DNA of 64,000 bases from Xiheimicrobium sp052034585 (GCA_052034585.1 JBPOIJ010000115.1:1-64000); one strand, 5' to 3'. Numbered from the stretch's first letter, positions 44,207-53,564 are shown. The notes: generated by a model from the sequence alone, not told the origin. A program made the numbers and translations.

Positions 44207-45865
44207 ATGATGGGAACTCGAGTCGTCGCGGTGGGCCTCGCGCTGGTGGGGTGGAGCAGCCTGGCGCAGACCTCCTCGCCAGAGGTGAAGCCGGCCACCG
44301 CCGAGCCAGGGAACGAGGCCCCGGCCGAGATCATTCGCCAGGACTTCTCGGTCGCCGACGCGGGTGAGGTCGCGCAGCCGTGGCAGCAGACGCCAGCGAC
44401 GCCGACGCCGACCCCCACGCCCGCCGAGCCCGAGAAGAAGGAAGAGACCGGCAACGGCCTCGACATCACCGCGGCCCTCGCCGCCTCCGCCCGGCTCTCG
44501 TACCAGGGCGCGACGCCCTTCGCGCTCGACGATCGCAGCCAGCCCGTCACCATCGCGCCGTTGATGACGCGAGTGCGCGTGACGCCCGAGATTCACCTCA
44601 AGGGCTTCGGCCTCATCGGCGAGGCTGACACCGCGAGCGGTGCCATCGTCGGCTACCCACCCGTCTCGCTCGTCGGCGATCGGGTGCCGTACCCAGCCAT
44701 CTCCGCCCTCGATCTGCGCAAGCTGTACCTCGAGTACAAGTGGGAGTCGGGCGCCTTCCGGGTCGGTCTCCAGACCCAGTCGTGGGGCCTCGGCATGCTG
44801 GCGAACGACGGCTCGAAGGATCCCGAGGCGGGCGACTTCGGCCAGCAGCAGTTCGGCAACACGACCTACCGGGCGCTCCTCGCGGCGCGTCCACTCTACG
44901 GCCTGGGAGGCGCCGCGCGTGCCTTCGAGACCGCCTTCGCCGCCGATCTCATCAACCGCGACAACTTCGGTGAGTTCGCCAAGGGCGATCGCGCGTTCCA
45001 GGGCGTGCTGGCGCTGCGCTTCGCCAAGGACACCGAGAACACCGTCGGCGTCTACGGCGTCTACCGGAACCAGACGAACATCAACGTCAAGGACGGCGGC
45101 AAGTCGACGAGCGTCTTCGTGCTCGACGCCGCCGGCAAGTGGGAGTTCTTCAAGCGGCGCAACCGGGTGCTCAAGGTGGGCTTCGAGGTCGTGACGATCA
45201 ACGGCACCACCACCCAGGCGCGGAACGAGAACGCGGCGCTCCTGCAGGTGCACCAGTTCGGAGCGGCGGCGAAGGTGCAGTACAAGCTCCACCACCTCAC
45301 CTTCCTCGCCGACTGGGGCTACATGTCGGGCGATCAGAACCCGGCCGACGATCAGGTGCAGAACTTCCGCACCGACCGCGACTTCAAGGTGGGCCTGGTG
45401 CTCTTCGATCAGGTGATGGCGTACCAGTCGGCCCGGTCCGGCGTTCGCGCGTCCGATCCGAACCTGGTGGGCATCGCGCCGGAGGGCGCCGATCTCCTCG
45501 GCACCGCGGGCAGCATCACCGGCGTCTGGTACCTCTTCCCCCGCATCAAGTACGGCCTGTTCGACTGGCTCGATCTCTACGGCGGCCCGCTCTTCGCGTT
45601 CGGCACCGCGCGGCTGGCCGACCCCTTCAACACCCGGCTGGGAGGCGGCGCGGCGGTCAACCCGGTGGGTGGGCGGCCCGGGCTCTACATGGGCACGGAG
45701 GTCGATCTCGGCGTGCAGGCCCGCTACCGCCCGATTCCGGAGCTCCTCATCACCGCGACGGGAGAGGGGGGCTTGTTCCTTCCCGGAGATGCGTACACGC
45801 TCCCGGCGGGCGGCGTGATGGGGCCGGTCGGGTTTGGTCGTCTCCGCGTCGCAATCGCCCTCTGA
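44207..45865 (+). CDS. Outer-membrane beta-barrel protein
   Basis: This 552-residue protein starts at the ATG at 44207, nine bases after GGGAGGG. It has a signal peptide (MMGTRVVAVGLALVGWSSLAQ), then a disordered Pro/Thr/Glu region to about residue 90 (TPTPTPTPAEPEKKEE). The rest is beta-strand-like with alternating patterns and aromatic girdles (LYLEYKWESGAFRVGLQTQSWGLG, VGFGRLRVAIAL at the end). The family is not one I can name. It may be a porin-like or substrate-specific channel. Sixteen bases later comes a large hydrolase lipoprotein gene, so the two probably act together at the outer membrane. Confidence 0.8.
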   Translation: MMGTRVVAVGLALVGWSSLAQTSSPEVKPATAEPGNEAPAEIIRQDFSVADAGEVAQPWQQTPATPTPTPTPAEPEKKEETGNGLDITAALAASARLSYQGATPFALDDRSQPVTIAPLMTRVRVTPEIHLKGFGLIGEADTASGAIVGYPPVSLVGDRVPYPAISALDLRKLYLEYKWESGAFRVGLQTQSWGLGMLANDGSKDPEAGDFGQQQFGNTTYRALLAARPLYGLGGAARAFETAFAADLINRDNFGEFAKGDRAFQGVLALRFAKDTENTVGVYGVYRNQTNINVKDGGKSTSVFVLDAAGKWEFFKRRNRVLKVGFEVVTINGTTTQARNENAALLQVHQFGAAAKVQYKLHHLTFLADWGYMSGDQNPADDQVQNFRTDRDFKVGLVLFDQVMAYQSARSGVRASDPNLVGIAPEGADLLGTAGSITGVWYLFPRIKYGLFDWLDLYGGPLFAFGTARLADPFNTRLGGGAAVNPVGGRPGLYMGTEVDLGVQARYRPIPELLITATGEGGLFLPGDAYTLPAGGVMGPVGFGRLRVAIAL

Positions 45866-45881
45866 TCCAGGAGCCTCATTC

Positions 45882-48881
45882 ATGCGCTCAGCGTTCCTCT
45901 GCTTCGTCGTCCTCGGAGTTTCGTGCGCCGCGCCGGAAGGGAAGGGCTTGATGGCCACTCCCGAGGGCACGGGAGGCCAGGTGCGGTTCGATCCCTTCGC
46001 GCGGCCGCTCCCCGATCTGCCCCTGCCGAACGACTTCGCGACCCGCTTCGACGCGACCTCGCCCACGAAGCGCCGGGTCAACGCCTCGATGCTCGCGCCG
46101 ACCAAGTGGGAGATGGGCACGCGTGCCGAGCTCGATCGGCTCGACGGCTGGGGCACCTACCAGACGATCACCGTCGCCTTTCAGAAGCCGCTCGATCTCC
46201 AGAACATCGTCAAGCACCACCAGGGTGACGACTACGACCCTTCCGACGATCTCGCCTACCTGCTCGACATCACCCCCGATTCGCCAGACTTCTGCGAGCG
46301 CGTTCCGCTCGATCTCGGCGAGGGCAACTTCCCCACGGTGCTCGAGCGACGGGAGTACTTCGGCAACGATCGCCCCTCGGAGCAGCTGCCCTTCGAGGAC
46401 ACCGAAGAAGACGCCAACCGCAACGGCGTGCTCGATCTCGGTGAGGACCTCGACATGGACGGGGTGCTCGATCACCCGAACGTGCTGACGCCCGGGCAGA
46501 GCGGCTTCGAGACGATGGAGTGGTACGAGCGCGAGACCAACACGCTCCTCCTCAAGCCGGTGATGCCGCTGCGGCAGAACACGACCTACGCGGTGGTGCT
46601 CACCAAGCGGCTCGTCGACGAAGACGGGCGGCCGGTGCGCTCGCCGTTCCCGTACATCAACCACGCCTCGCAGACCGCGCAGCTGCAGCCGCTCGGTCAG
46701 TGTCTGCCCAAGTTCGGGCTCGGCATGGAGGACGTCGCCTTCACCTGGTCGTACGGCACGATGTCGATCGACCGCGACTTCAAGGCGATTCGTGACGGCC
46801 TCTACGGCCACGGGGTGATGGAGCGGCTTTCGACCCAGTTCCCCGCGAAGGTGACCGACTTCTTCTCGCTGCGCGAAGGCGATCGGCAGACGAACACCCG
46901 CATCGTGAGCAGCGAGCAGTTCCTCCAGGTGCTCCCGGACGTGCTGCGGGCGCTCAACGGCCGCATTCGCCCTGCGGATCAGGCCGTGCTCGACGCGCAC
47001 AAGTTCATCGACTTCCACTCGGTGTGGAGCTTCGAGTCGCCGCAGTTCTTCCGCCGGGTGGACTCCGAGGAGAATCCGTTGCCGCTGTACAAGCAGACCT
47101 TCGAGCTCGATCCCCTCACCGGCGCGGCCTTCGTTCGCGGCGAGAAGTCCTACGTGTGGCTCACCGTGCCGAAGAACCGGAAGGGCCCGGCGCCGGTAGT
47201 GATCCTCGGGCACGGGTACACCGGCAACAAGCTCGACCCGCTCATCTACGGCGGCTTCTTCGCGCGGCTCGGCCTGGCCTGCATCGGCGTGGAGAACGTG
47301 AGCCACGGCGTCTCGTTGCCCGAGCTCGAGGGCGCGGCGGTGAACGGCTTCTTCAAGGCCAAGGGCCTCGAGGGCATGTTCAAGGCGATCGCCGAGAAGG
47401 ATCGCGCGCTCGATCAGAACGGGGACAAGCTCAAGGACTCGGGTGCCGACTTCTGGACCAGCTACATCTCGCACACCCGCGACGTCGTGCGGCAGTCGGC
47501 CGTCGACTACATGCAGCTCGTTCGCGTGCTCAAGACGTTCGATGGCTCGACGAAGTGGGACTACGACGTGAACCGCGACGGCGACAAGACGAACGATCTC
47601 GCGGGCGACTTCGATGGCGACGGCGTGGTGGACATCGGCGGCGTCGGCTCGATCAACATCACCGGTGGCTCGCTCGGCGGCATCATGAGCGCGCTGATGG
47701 CCGGCCTCGAGCCGCAGATCGACGTGGCGATTCCCGTCTCGGGAGGCGCGGGCTTGCCCGACATCGGCGTTCGGTCGATCCAGGGTGGGGTCCGTGAGGC
47801 GGTCAACCTGCGCATGCTCGGGCCCCTCCTCGTCACCAAGAAGAACGCGTCGACGAACAAGCTCGAGCTGTGGCAGCAGCTGCCCGATCTGAACGACTTG
47901 GGCGAGGTGAAGGTCGCCGACGTGCCGGTCGAGCTGAAGGACTCCGACACGGTGGTGCTCCACAACCTCACCAGCGGTGAGAAGCGGTGCTTCCGGGTCG
48001 GCACCAACGGGGCCTTCCGCACTGCGCTCAGCTCGGACAAGGGTGACGGCTGGCGCCTCGAGGTCTACGCGGGCGTGTTGCCCCCGAAGGATCGCGACGG
48101 CTGCACGATTCCCAGCGACGCGATGCCCAAGTGGACCCAGAAGACCTTCGACGTCGACTTCAAGTGGGAAGGTGTCGAGCGGAAGGCGGGCGAGGCGCTC
48201 TCGGCGCTCGGTGACGGCTTCGGCTTGCGGCGCAACAGCCCCGAGCTCCGCCGGTTCATGGGCCTGGCTCAGCTGGCGATCGATCAGGCCGACCCGGTGA
48301 ACTACCTGCCGAACGTCGAGCGGCACCGGGTGCTGCGTTTCGCGACCGGAGAAGAGGTCTCGACGCGGCTGTTGGTGGTGAACACCATTGGCGACATGAA
48401 CGTGCCGGTTGCGACGGGCACCGCGATCGCTCGCGCGGCCGGCTTCATCAGCCTCACCGAGAAGGATCCGCGCTACGGCAAGACCCCGAACCGGGTGCTG
48501 ATCGACAACGGCGTCATCAAGGCGGTCGAGCGCGCCGAGCCGTATCGCAACTCGGCGGGCAACCCGGTGCTGATGGACATCGATCACTTCTCGGCGGTCA
48601 CCGGCGCGAACGATGGCTTCGACGTGCCCCGGCTCAACCCGCCGTTCCGGCTGGTGAAGAAGAGCGAGCGCGTGGGCGGCATGTCGGGGGTGATCTTCCC
48701 GATGGTGGTTCCGACCGGAAAGCATGGCTTCAACCCGCCTGATCCGTCGTCGACGTGGGATCTCGGGTCGTTCCTCATGTACGGCCTGGGCCGGTACATG
48801 GCGTCGGGTGGCACCGAGTTCCCGATGGAGGCCTGCCAGGTTCGCAACGACTGCAGCTGGATTCCGCCGATTCCGCAGTGA
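45882..48881 (+). CDS. Large alpha/beta-hydrolase lipoprotein
   Basis: This 999-residue lipoprotein starts at the ATG at 45882 (MRSAFLCFVVLGVSC), with AGGAG upstream. The N-terminal 350 residues carry beta-rich modules and EF-hand-like Asp/Asn-rich segments (EDANRNGVLDLGEDLDMDG). A hydrolase domain follows (about 415-900) with GHGYTGN as the oxyanion-type loop and nucleophile Ser597 in TGGSLGG, the G-x-S-x-G motif. A second calcium-like motif reads DFDGDGVVD. The catalytic His could be in IDHFSAV. The layout is like bacterial extracellular lipase or esterase lipoproteins, with an N-terminal substrate-binding module. The substrate is unknown. It is coupled to the barrel gene upstream. Confidence 0.82.
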   Translation: MRSAFLCFVVLGVSCAAPEGKGLMATPEGTGGQVRFDPFARPLPDLPLPNDFATRFDATSPTKRRVNASMLAPTKWEMGTRAELDRLDGWGTYQTITVAFQKPLDLQNIVKHHQGDDYDPSDDLAYLLDITPDSPDFCERVPLDLGEGNFPTVLERREYFGNDRPSEQLPFEDTEEDANRNGVLDLGEDLDMDGVLDHPNVLTPGQSGFETMEWYERETNTLLLKPVMPLRQNTTYAVVLTKRLVDEDGRPVRSPFPYINHASQTAQLQPLGQCLPKFGLGMEDVAFTWSYGTMSIDRDFKAIRDGLYGHGVMERLSTQFPAKVTDFFSLREGDRQTNTRIVSSEQFLQVLPDVLRALNGRIRPADQAVLDAHKFIDFHSVWSFESPQFFRRVDSEENPLPLYKQTFELDPLTGAAFVRGEKSYVWLTVPKNRKGPAPVVILGHGYTGNKLDPLIYGGFFARLGLACIGVENVSHGVSLPELEGAAVNGFFKAKGLEGMFKAIAEKDRALDQNGDKLKDSGADFWTSYISHTRDVVRQSAVDYMQLVRVLKTFDGSTKWDYDVNRDGDKTNDLAGDFDGDGVVDIGGVGSINITGGSLGGIMSALMAGLEPQIDVAIPVSGGAGLPDIGVRSIQGGVREAVNLRMLGPLLVTKKNASTNKLELWQQLPDLNDLGEVKVADVPVELKDSDTVVLHNLTSGEKRCFRVGTNGAFRTALSSDKGDGWRLEVYAGVLPPKDRDGCTIPSDAMPKWTQKTFDVDFKWEGVERKAGEALSALGDGFGLRRNSPELRRFMGLAQLAIDQADPVNYLPNVERHRVLRFATGEEVSTRLLVVNTIGDMNVPVATGTAIARAAGFISLTEKDPRYGKTPNRVLIDNGVIKAVERAEPYRNSAGNPVLMDIDHFSAVTGANDGFDVPRLNPPFRLVKKSERVGGMSGVIFPMVVPTGKHGFNPPDPSSTWDLGSFLMYGLGRYMASGGTEFPMEACQVRNDCSWIPPIPQ

Positions 48882-48890
48882 CGATCACCA

Positions 48891-48974
48891 ATTGAGTCGG
48901 GTTGATCAGGCTCGGCGCCGACTGAGTCGGGTTGATCAGGCTCGGCGCCGACTGAGTCGGGTTGATCAGTCGCC
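48891..48974. repeat. 30-bp tandem repeat between convergent genes
   Basis: Two full copies and one partial copy of a 30-bp unit lie at 48891-48920, 48921-48950 and 48951 to about 48974. The unit is [A/G/C]-type start then GAGTCGGGTTGATCAGGCT and CGGCGCCG. It fills the gap between the hydrolase and patatin stops. The reverse complement is 28 of 30 identical to 24181-24210 inside the zinc-ribbon membrane protein gene. The third copy runs into the patatin stop region. Confidence 0.9.
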
Positions 48975-49832
48975 GCCTTCCCACGGGGAGGGCGGCTCGG
49001 CGAGCGCGCGGGTGATCGATCGTGCGCCGGCGTCCATCGCGTGAGCGCCGGCCTCCATCGAGCGCGGCGTCACCGGAGGCAGGTGTGACGTCACCACGTA
49101 GGTGGGCATCTTCCGGTGCTCGAGGATCTCGAGCTGGAGCTTGAAGTGTTCGCGCCGCACCGCCGCGAAGCCGCTCGCCATGCCCGAGGCGTACGCGAGG
49201 GCGCCCGACGGATCCTTGGGCCCTCCACGGCTCGGGAGGTAGTGCACGAGCAACGCGTCGAGGTGGGTGAGCTTCGCGTCGAGCAACGCGACCGCGGGGG
49301 CCTTGTCGACGATGCCGCCATCCCAGAGGAGCTGGCCGTCGCGCCGCACGGCTTGGAAGAGGCCCGGGTAGGCGCAGGTGGCGTGAACGGCCGAGGCGAG
49401 CTCGCCCTTCGTCATCGAGAGCGCCGACTGGGTCGACAGGTTCGTCGCGACCAACATGAGCGGCGCGAGGGTGTCTTCGAAGCGCTTCGCGGGCAGGGCG
49501 CGTTCGAGGAGCGCGCGAAATCGTTCTCCCTTGAGCAGCCCGCTCGGCCGGTGGCCCTTCTTCACGGTGTCGAGCGCGATGCCGAGCCAGTCCGGATCCC
49601 AGAAGTGCTCACGCCGCTGCGAGAGGATGAGGGCGCGCATGTCGACTGGCGCCATGCCCGCCGCCGAGAACGCCGCCACCATGCCGCCAGCCGAGGTGCC
49701 TGCCCAGGCCGCGGGGACGAGCCCGTTCGCGAGCAGTCCGTCGACGAAGCCAGCGTGGCCGTAGAACCCGAAGTAGCCAGCCGAGAGGACGAGTCCGAAG
49801 CGTTTGCCTTCGAGTCGCTGACGCAGAGTCAC
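48966..49832 (-). CDS. Patatin-like phospholipase
   Basis: The start is the GTG at 49832, overlapping the stop of the aminotransferase gene (GTGA), and gives 288 residues. The patatin signature is complete. The oxyanion hole is in LSAGYFGFYGHAGF (a variant of the usual G-G-G-x-R/K). The nucleophile is Ser47 in AGTSAGG, and the catalytic Asp is Asp171 in LLWDGGIVDK. The family hydrolyses lipid acyl esters. No signal peptide is present, so it is probably intracellular or exported by an unusual route. The overlap indicates co-translation with the upstream aminotransferase; a shared pathway is plausible but not known. Confidence 0.88.
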   Translation of the reverse strand: MTLRQRLEGKRFGLVLSAGYFGFYGHAGFVDGLLANGLVPAAWAGTSAGGMVAAFSAAGMAPVDMRALILSQRREHFWDPDWLGIALDTVKKGHRPSGLLKGERFRALLERALPAKRFEDTLAPLMLVATNLSTQSALSMTKGELASAVHATCAYPGLFQAVRRDGQLLWDGGIVDKAPAVALLDAKLTHLDALLVHYLPSRGGPKDPSGALAYASGMASGFAAVRREHFKLQLEILEHRKMPTYVVTSHLPPVTPRSMEAGAHAMDAGARSITRALAEPPSPWEGGD

Positions 49833-50932
49833 GTGCGGCGCTCTACCCACTCGGCGACGAGCCGCAGGCACTCCGGGAGGTTCGATCGCCCCAGCCCGAC
49901 GCGCACGTGGGTGTCCGTCCACCCGAAGAGCACCGACGGCGCAAAGAGGACGCCGGTGTCACTCAACAGCCGCATCGCCCACCCCTCGGCCGGCTCGTGG
50001 AGGACTCGGAGGAACCCGGTGGTGCCCGCGGTCGGTCTCACCCAACTGAGTCGATCGGGGAAGCGGGCGATCAGCGCGTCGACCTCATCGACGTTGCGGC
50101 GAACGATCGTCTTGTTCCGCTCCCGGAAGGTCGCAGCGTGCCGGAGCGCGATGGCTGCGAGCAGCTCACTCGGTCCGGGCGCGCAGATGCTGAGGTAGTC
50201 CTTCACCGTCTCCATCTCGGCGAGGCGGACGTGGTTGTGGCTCACCGCCCAGCCGATGCGGAGCCCGGCGAGCCCGTACACCTTCGCCATCGCGCCGATC
50301 GCCACCGAGCGCTCCACCTTCTCGACGACCGACGGCAGCGCCGGCTGGGCGTGCTCGAGTCCGCGATAGACCTCGTCTCCGAACAGCCAGAGCCCGTGCT
50401 TCTCGGCGAGCCGGCACACCGCGTCGAACCGATCGGCGCTCAGCAGCGCGCCAGTCGGGTTCTGCGGAGCGTTGATCACCACCGCCTTGGTCTTCGGGGT
50501 GATCAGCCGCGCCAGCTCGTCGACGTCGGGTTGCCAGGCATCGGCCTCGCGCGCGTTCCAGCGAGTGACGGTCGCGCCGCACGCTTCCCCGAGGCTCACC
50601 AGCGACTGGTAGGTGGGGCAGAGGGTGATCACGTGATCGCCCGCGCCGATGGTCGATCGAAAGAAGGTGAAGATCGGCTCCTCAGCGCCCACGTGAACGA
50701 GCACGTCTTCGGGCGCGACGCCCTGAAAGAGGCTGGCGATCGCCGCTCTCAGCTCGGGCGAGCCCTTGGTGTCGGTGTAGCCGAGGGGCAGGGCGTGGAG
50801 CCGTTCCGCGGCCGAGGGCTCGAGGTCGAGCACGTCTTGCAGGCGCACCGTGTCGGGATCGCTCGCGCAGGCGTAGTGGCGAACCGAGAACTCGTGCTTG
50901 GACAGGAAGCGCTCGAGCGCGAAGGGTTGCAT
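49829..50932 (-). CDS. PLP-dependent class I/II aminotransferase
   Basis: This 367-residue protein has the fold-type I pattern. HVGAEEPIFTFFRSTIGAGDHV covers the cofactor-binding turn. VVINAPQNPTGALLS holds the N-P-x-G motif, LWLFGDEVYRGLE the PLP pyridine Asp, and IGAMAKVYGLAGLRIGW the Schiff-base Lys217. The C-terminal part has VRVGLGRSNL, with the carboxylate-binding Arg. Closest in style to aspartate- or capreomycidine-type aminotransferases; the substrate is unknown. It is translationally coupled to the patatin gene. Confidence 0.9.
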   Translation of the reverse strand: MQPFALERFLSKHEFSVRHYACASDPDTVRLQDVLDLEPSAAERLHALPLGYTDTKGSPELRAAIASLFQGVAPEDVLVHVGAEEPIFTFFRSTIGAGDHVITLCPTYQSLVSLGEACGATVTRWNAREADAWQPDVDELARLITPKTKAVVINAPQNPTGALLSADRFDAVCRLAEKHGLWLFGDEVYRGLEHAQPALPSVVEKVERSVAIGAMAKVYGLAGLRIGWAVSHNHVRLAEMETVKDYLSICAPGPSELLAAIALRHAATFRERNKTIVRRNVDEVDALIARFPDRLSWVRPTAGTTGFLRVLHEPAEGWAMRLLSDTGVLFAPSVLFGWTDTHVRVGLGRSNLPECLRLVAEWVERRT

Positions 50933-50981
50933 GGCGCCAGGATAGGCGGCGCCGGGGAAGGGTGCTCAACTCGGGACCGAG

Positions 50982-52550
50982 ATGGCCACGCTCAACCGTG
51001 CCGTACGTGAGCACCTGCGCGCGATCGTTCAGGAAGAGCGGGGCCGCACCGCGCGGGTGTTGTCCTGGCTACGGGTTGGCGGTGCATCGATCTACTTCGT
51101 CGTCACCCTCGTCTTCGCGAAGATCGAGGGCCTCGCCGACTGGAACGCAACGCTGCCCTTCATCACGGTGTACACGGTGCTGAGCGTCGCGCTCCTCGTC
51201 CTCACCTGGAAGTGGTCGGCGCTGCTGCCGTACTCTGGGCTGGCGGTTGGCCTCTTCGACATGCCGGCGATGACGCTGGTCTCGCTCGACGCGATCGGGT
51301 CGATGGAGCGGCCCGAGTACCTGCTGGGTACCCTCGCGCCGATGCTCACCGCGGCGATCGTTCTGGCGGCCGCCTCGCTCGACCTCGCCTCGATCGCGCT
51401 CGCCACCGGTTCGGCGCTCGTGTGCATCACGGTCTTGCTCCAGAGCCTGCACGCGCCGTGGTCGGAGCTCGCCGGGCCCGCGGTCACCACGATCCTCGCG
51501 GGGGTCGGCTCCGGCTCCCTCGTCATGCGGCTGCGCCGGCTCGTCGAGGAGTCACGCCGCAAGGACTTCGCCGGCAAGTACGTGCTGGGCGAGCGGATCG
51601 GCGCTGGCGGCATGGCGGAGGTCTTCGTGGCCACCTACTCGCCCGAGGGCGGCTTCGAGCGCAAGGTGGCGGTCAAGCGCGTGCTGCCGGCCTTCGCGCA
51701 CGACGAGCAGTTCGTCGCCCTCTTTCGCCGTGAGGCCGAGCTCGGCGCGCGGCTCGCCCACCCCAACCTCGTTCAGATCCTCGACTTCGGGCGACACCTC
51801 GACTCCTGGTTCCTCGCGATGGAGTACGTCGACGGGGTGACGCTCGCCGGGCTGCTTCGTGCCTTCGTGGGGCGGGGCGAGCAGCTCCCGTTGGCAGCGC
51901 GGCTCTTCGTCGTCGCCGAGCTGGCGGAAGGGCTCGCCTATCTCCACGAGAAGCCCTCGCCCGATGGGACGTCGGTGGGGCTCGTACACCGCGATCTGAA
52001 CCCTCCCAACGTCCTCCTCTCTCGGAGCGGCGAGGTGAAGATCGCCGACTTCGGGGTCGCGCGCTGGCAAGGCTCGGGCGGCCTCACCGCGACTGGGGCC
52101 GTTCGCGGAAAGCTGGCCTACATGGCGCCGGAGCAACTCGGCGGAGGCGCGCCCAGCCCTTCGTGGGATCTGTTCTCACTCGGGGTGACGGCGTACGAGG
52201 TGCTGACGGTGACCCGGCTCTTCGCGGCGGAGAACGACGTCGCCCTCGTCAACGCGTTGCTGGAGCAGCCGATCGCCGCGCCCTCGAAGGTGAGGGCAGG
52301 GATCCCGGAGGCCATCGACCCGCTCGTGCTGGGGCTGCTCGAGCGCGATGTGCACCGCCGCGTCACCTCTGCCCGACAGGTGGCCCATCAGCTGCGGCAG
52401 CTCACCGGCCCAGACGCTCCCTATCCCCATGGCCAACGTGCCTTGGCCGAGGCGCTCGCGACCGTCGGTCCCGCCGCTCCTGCGCAGGCTCCGTCCGATC
52501 CGTCGATGAGCGCTGGCGGTGTCACCATCACCGTCAACTCGCCGCGCTGA
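50982..52550 (+). CDS. Ser/Thr kinase with N-terminal six-helix membrane domain
   Basis: This 522-residue protein has an N-terminal region (about 28-180) with five or six hydrophobic helices and a short linker with RRLVEESRRKDF. The kinase follows (about 197-475) with GAGGMAEV, VAVKRVL Lys, HRDL (His336-Asp338; the sequence is HRDLNPPN, with Asn for the usual Lys), IADFG and YMAPEQ. The LNPPN variant for LKPEN is known in many myxobacterial kinases. The order, membrane domain first and kinase after, is the reverse of the PknB layout. A signal perceived in the membrane could thus act directly on the kinase. The C-terminal 45 residues are a Pro/Ala-rich tail. Confidence 0.9.
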   Translation: MATLNRAVREHLRAIVQEERGRTARVLSWLRVGGASIYFVVTLVFAKIEGLADWNATLPFITVYTVLSVALLVLTWKWSALLPYSGLAVGLFDMPAMTLVSLDAIGSMERPEYLLGTLAPMLTAAIVLAAASLDLASIALATGSALVCITVLLQSLHAPWSELAGPAVTTILAGVGSGSLVMRLRRLVEESRRKDFAGKYVLGERIGAGGMAEVFVATYSPEGGFERKVAVKRVLPAFAHDEQFVALFRREAELGARLAHPNLVQILDFGRHLDSWFLAMEYVDGVTLAGLLRAFVGRGEQLPLAARLFVVAELAEGLAYLHEKPSPDGTSVGLVHRDLNPPNVLLSRSGEVKIADFGVARWQGSGGLTATGAVRGKLAYMAPEQLGGGAPSPSWDLFSLGVTAYEVLTVTRLFAAENDVALVNALLEQPIAAPSKVRAGIPEAIDPLVLGLLERDVHRRVTSARQVAHQLRQLTGPDAPYPHGQRALAEALATVGPAAPAQAPSDPSMSAGGVTITVNSPR

Positions 52551-52556
52551 AGTCGC

Positions 52557-53564
52557 TCAGGCGAGCTGGGCACGCAGCCTGGCGTCGTCTTCCTGGCTCA
52601 GGCCGGCGAGGGTGATGCGCTCCGACGAGCCCGCGCCGACGTTCAGCTCGGCCGCGCGCTTCATCACCGGGAGCTGCCAGATCGAGCCCGCGCTGAGCGC
52701 TGCGTTGGCGCCGGCGAGCCGCAAGAAGCCCAGGCCGACCGCGTCGATCGCGAGGGGATCTTCACTGGCCGCGAGGAAGTCGAGTTGCGCGAGCGCGCCC
52801 GTGTCCGGCCCGCCATCTGTGAAGCCTGCGCGCCCGTCCATGACGACGAGCGAGGGAGGCACCGCCAAGGTGAGCTCGGCCAGCCGCTCCTTGAAGCCCG
52901 ACGGCCAGTGCATGCCCAGGCGCGCACCGCCGTCGACGACGCCCACCAGGTTCTTCAGCGCCATCGTGAAGTCGCCCAGCTTGTGCGTTCTCGGCGTGCA
53001 GAGGTTGATGACGTGATCGGCCTCGGACACGGGTCGATAGATGGGGATCTGGGCGTCGCTCCAGTGCGCTGCGAGGGGGTGCGACACCTTCACCACTGCA
53101 GCCTCGTCGAGCGGCAGCAACCGGCACTTCGCTTCGGCGGCGGCCCCGTCGAGCCCGAGCTTGCGGAAGGTGTCCTTGGTCGAGCGCATGAACATGGTGC
53201 GATCGGCGATGAACGGCTCTCCGCCCGCCTCGGTCACCAGCTTCGCGATCGTCATCACCACTTCGGGGTCGCTCGTCGCCGGGTAGGCATGGGTGCTGTT
53301 CACCGCCGGCTTGAGCAGCACCTTCTGGCCTGGGCGAATGAAGGTGAGGCCGCCGGCCTGGGTGACGAGGTGCTTCACCGCATCGACGAGCGAGGGGAAC
53401 TGGGAGGGCCGCGCGAGGTGAACGGTGCTGGCCTTGAGCACGGGCTCCGTCGGCAACTTCTGCGCGTCGGTGCCTCCACTGGCGCCAGTCGTGCGGCACC
53501 CTGCGAGGCCTCTCGCGCAGAGCGCTCCGACAAGACCTTGGAGGACCACGCGTCGAGCGTTCAT
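52557..53564 (-). CDS. DUF362 protein with Tat/lipoprotein-type signal
   Basis: The start was placed at the ATG at 53564 (MNARRVVLQGLVGALCARGLAGC), giving 335 residues; sixteen in-frame upstream residues were left out. The signal has twin Arg and a lipobox-like LAGC, so Tat export followed by lipid attachment is plausible. The body matches DUF362: GQKVLLKPAVNSTHAYPATSDPEVV, then DHVINLCTPRTHKLGDFTMALKNLVGVV and IDAVGLGFLRLAG. DUF362 proteins are often linked to iron-sulfur proteins, but no Fe-S motif is present here. The gene is convergent with the sensor kinase and divergent from lipA. Confidence 0.85.
   Translation of the reverse strand: MNARRVVLQGLVGALCARGLAGCRTTGASGGTDAQKLPTEPVLKASTVHLARPSQFPSLVDAVKHLVTQAGGLTFIRPGQKVLLKPAVNSTHAYPATSDPEVVMTIAKLVTEAGGEPFIADRTMFMRSTKDTFRKLGLDGAAAEAKCRLLPLDEAAVVKVSHPLAAHWSDAQIPIYRPVSEADHVINLCTPRTHKLGDFTMALKNLVGVVDGGARLGMHWPSGFKERLAELTLAVPPSLVVMDGRAGFTDGGPDTGALAQLDFLAASEDPLAIDAVGLGFLRLAGANAALSAGSIWQLPVMKRAAELNVGAGSSERITLAGLSQEDDARLRAQLA

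Noticed and set aside
45888..48725. 945-codon minus-strand open frame opposite the hydrolase lipoprotein
   Set aside because: The plus-strand gene has a signal, a lipobox and a G-x-S-x-G motif. The antisense frame has none.
48891..48974. CRISPR array
   Set aside because: The units are directly joined with no spacers, so the structure is a tandem repeat.
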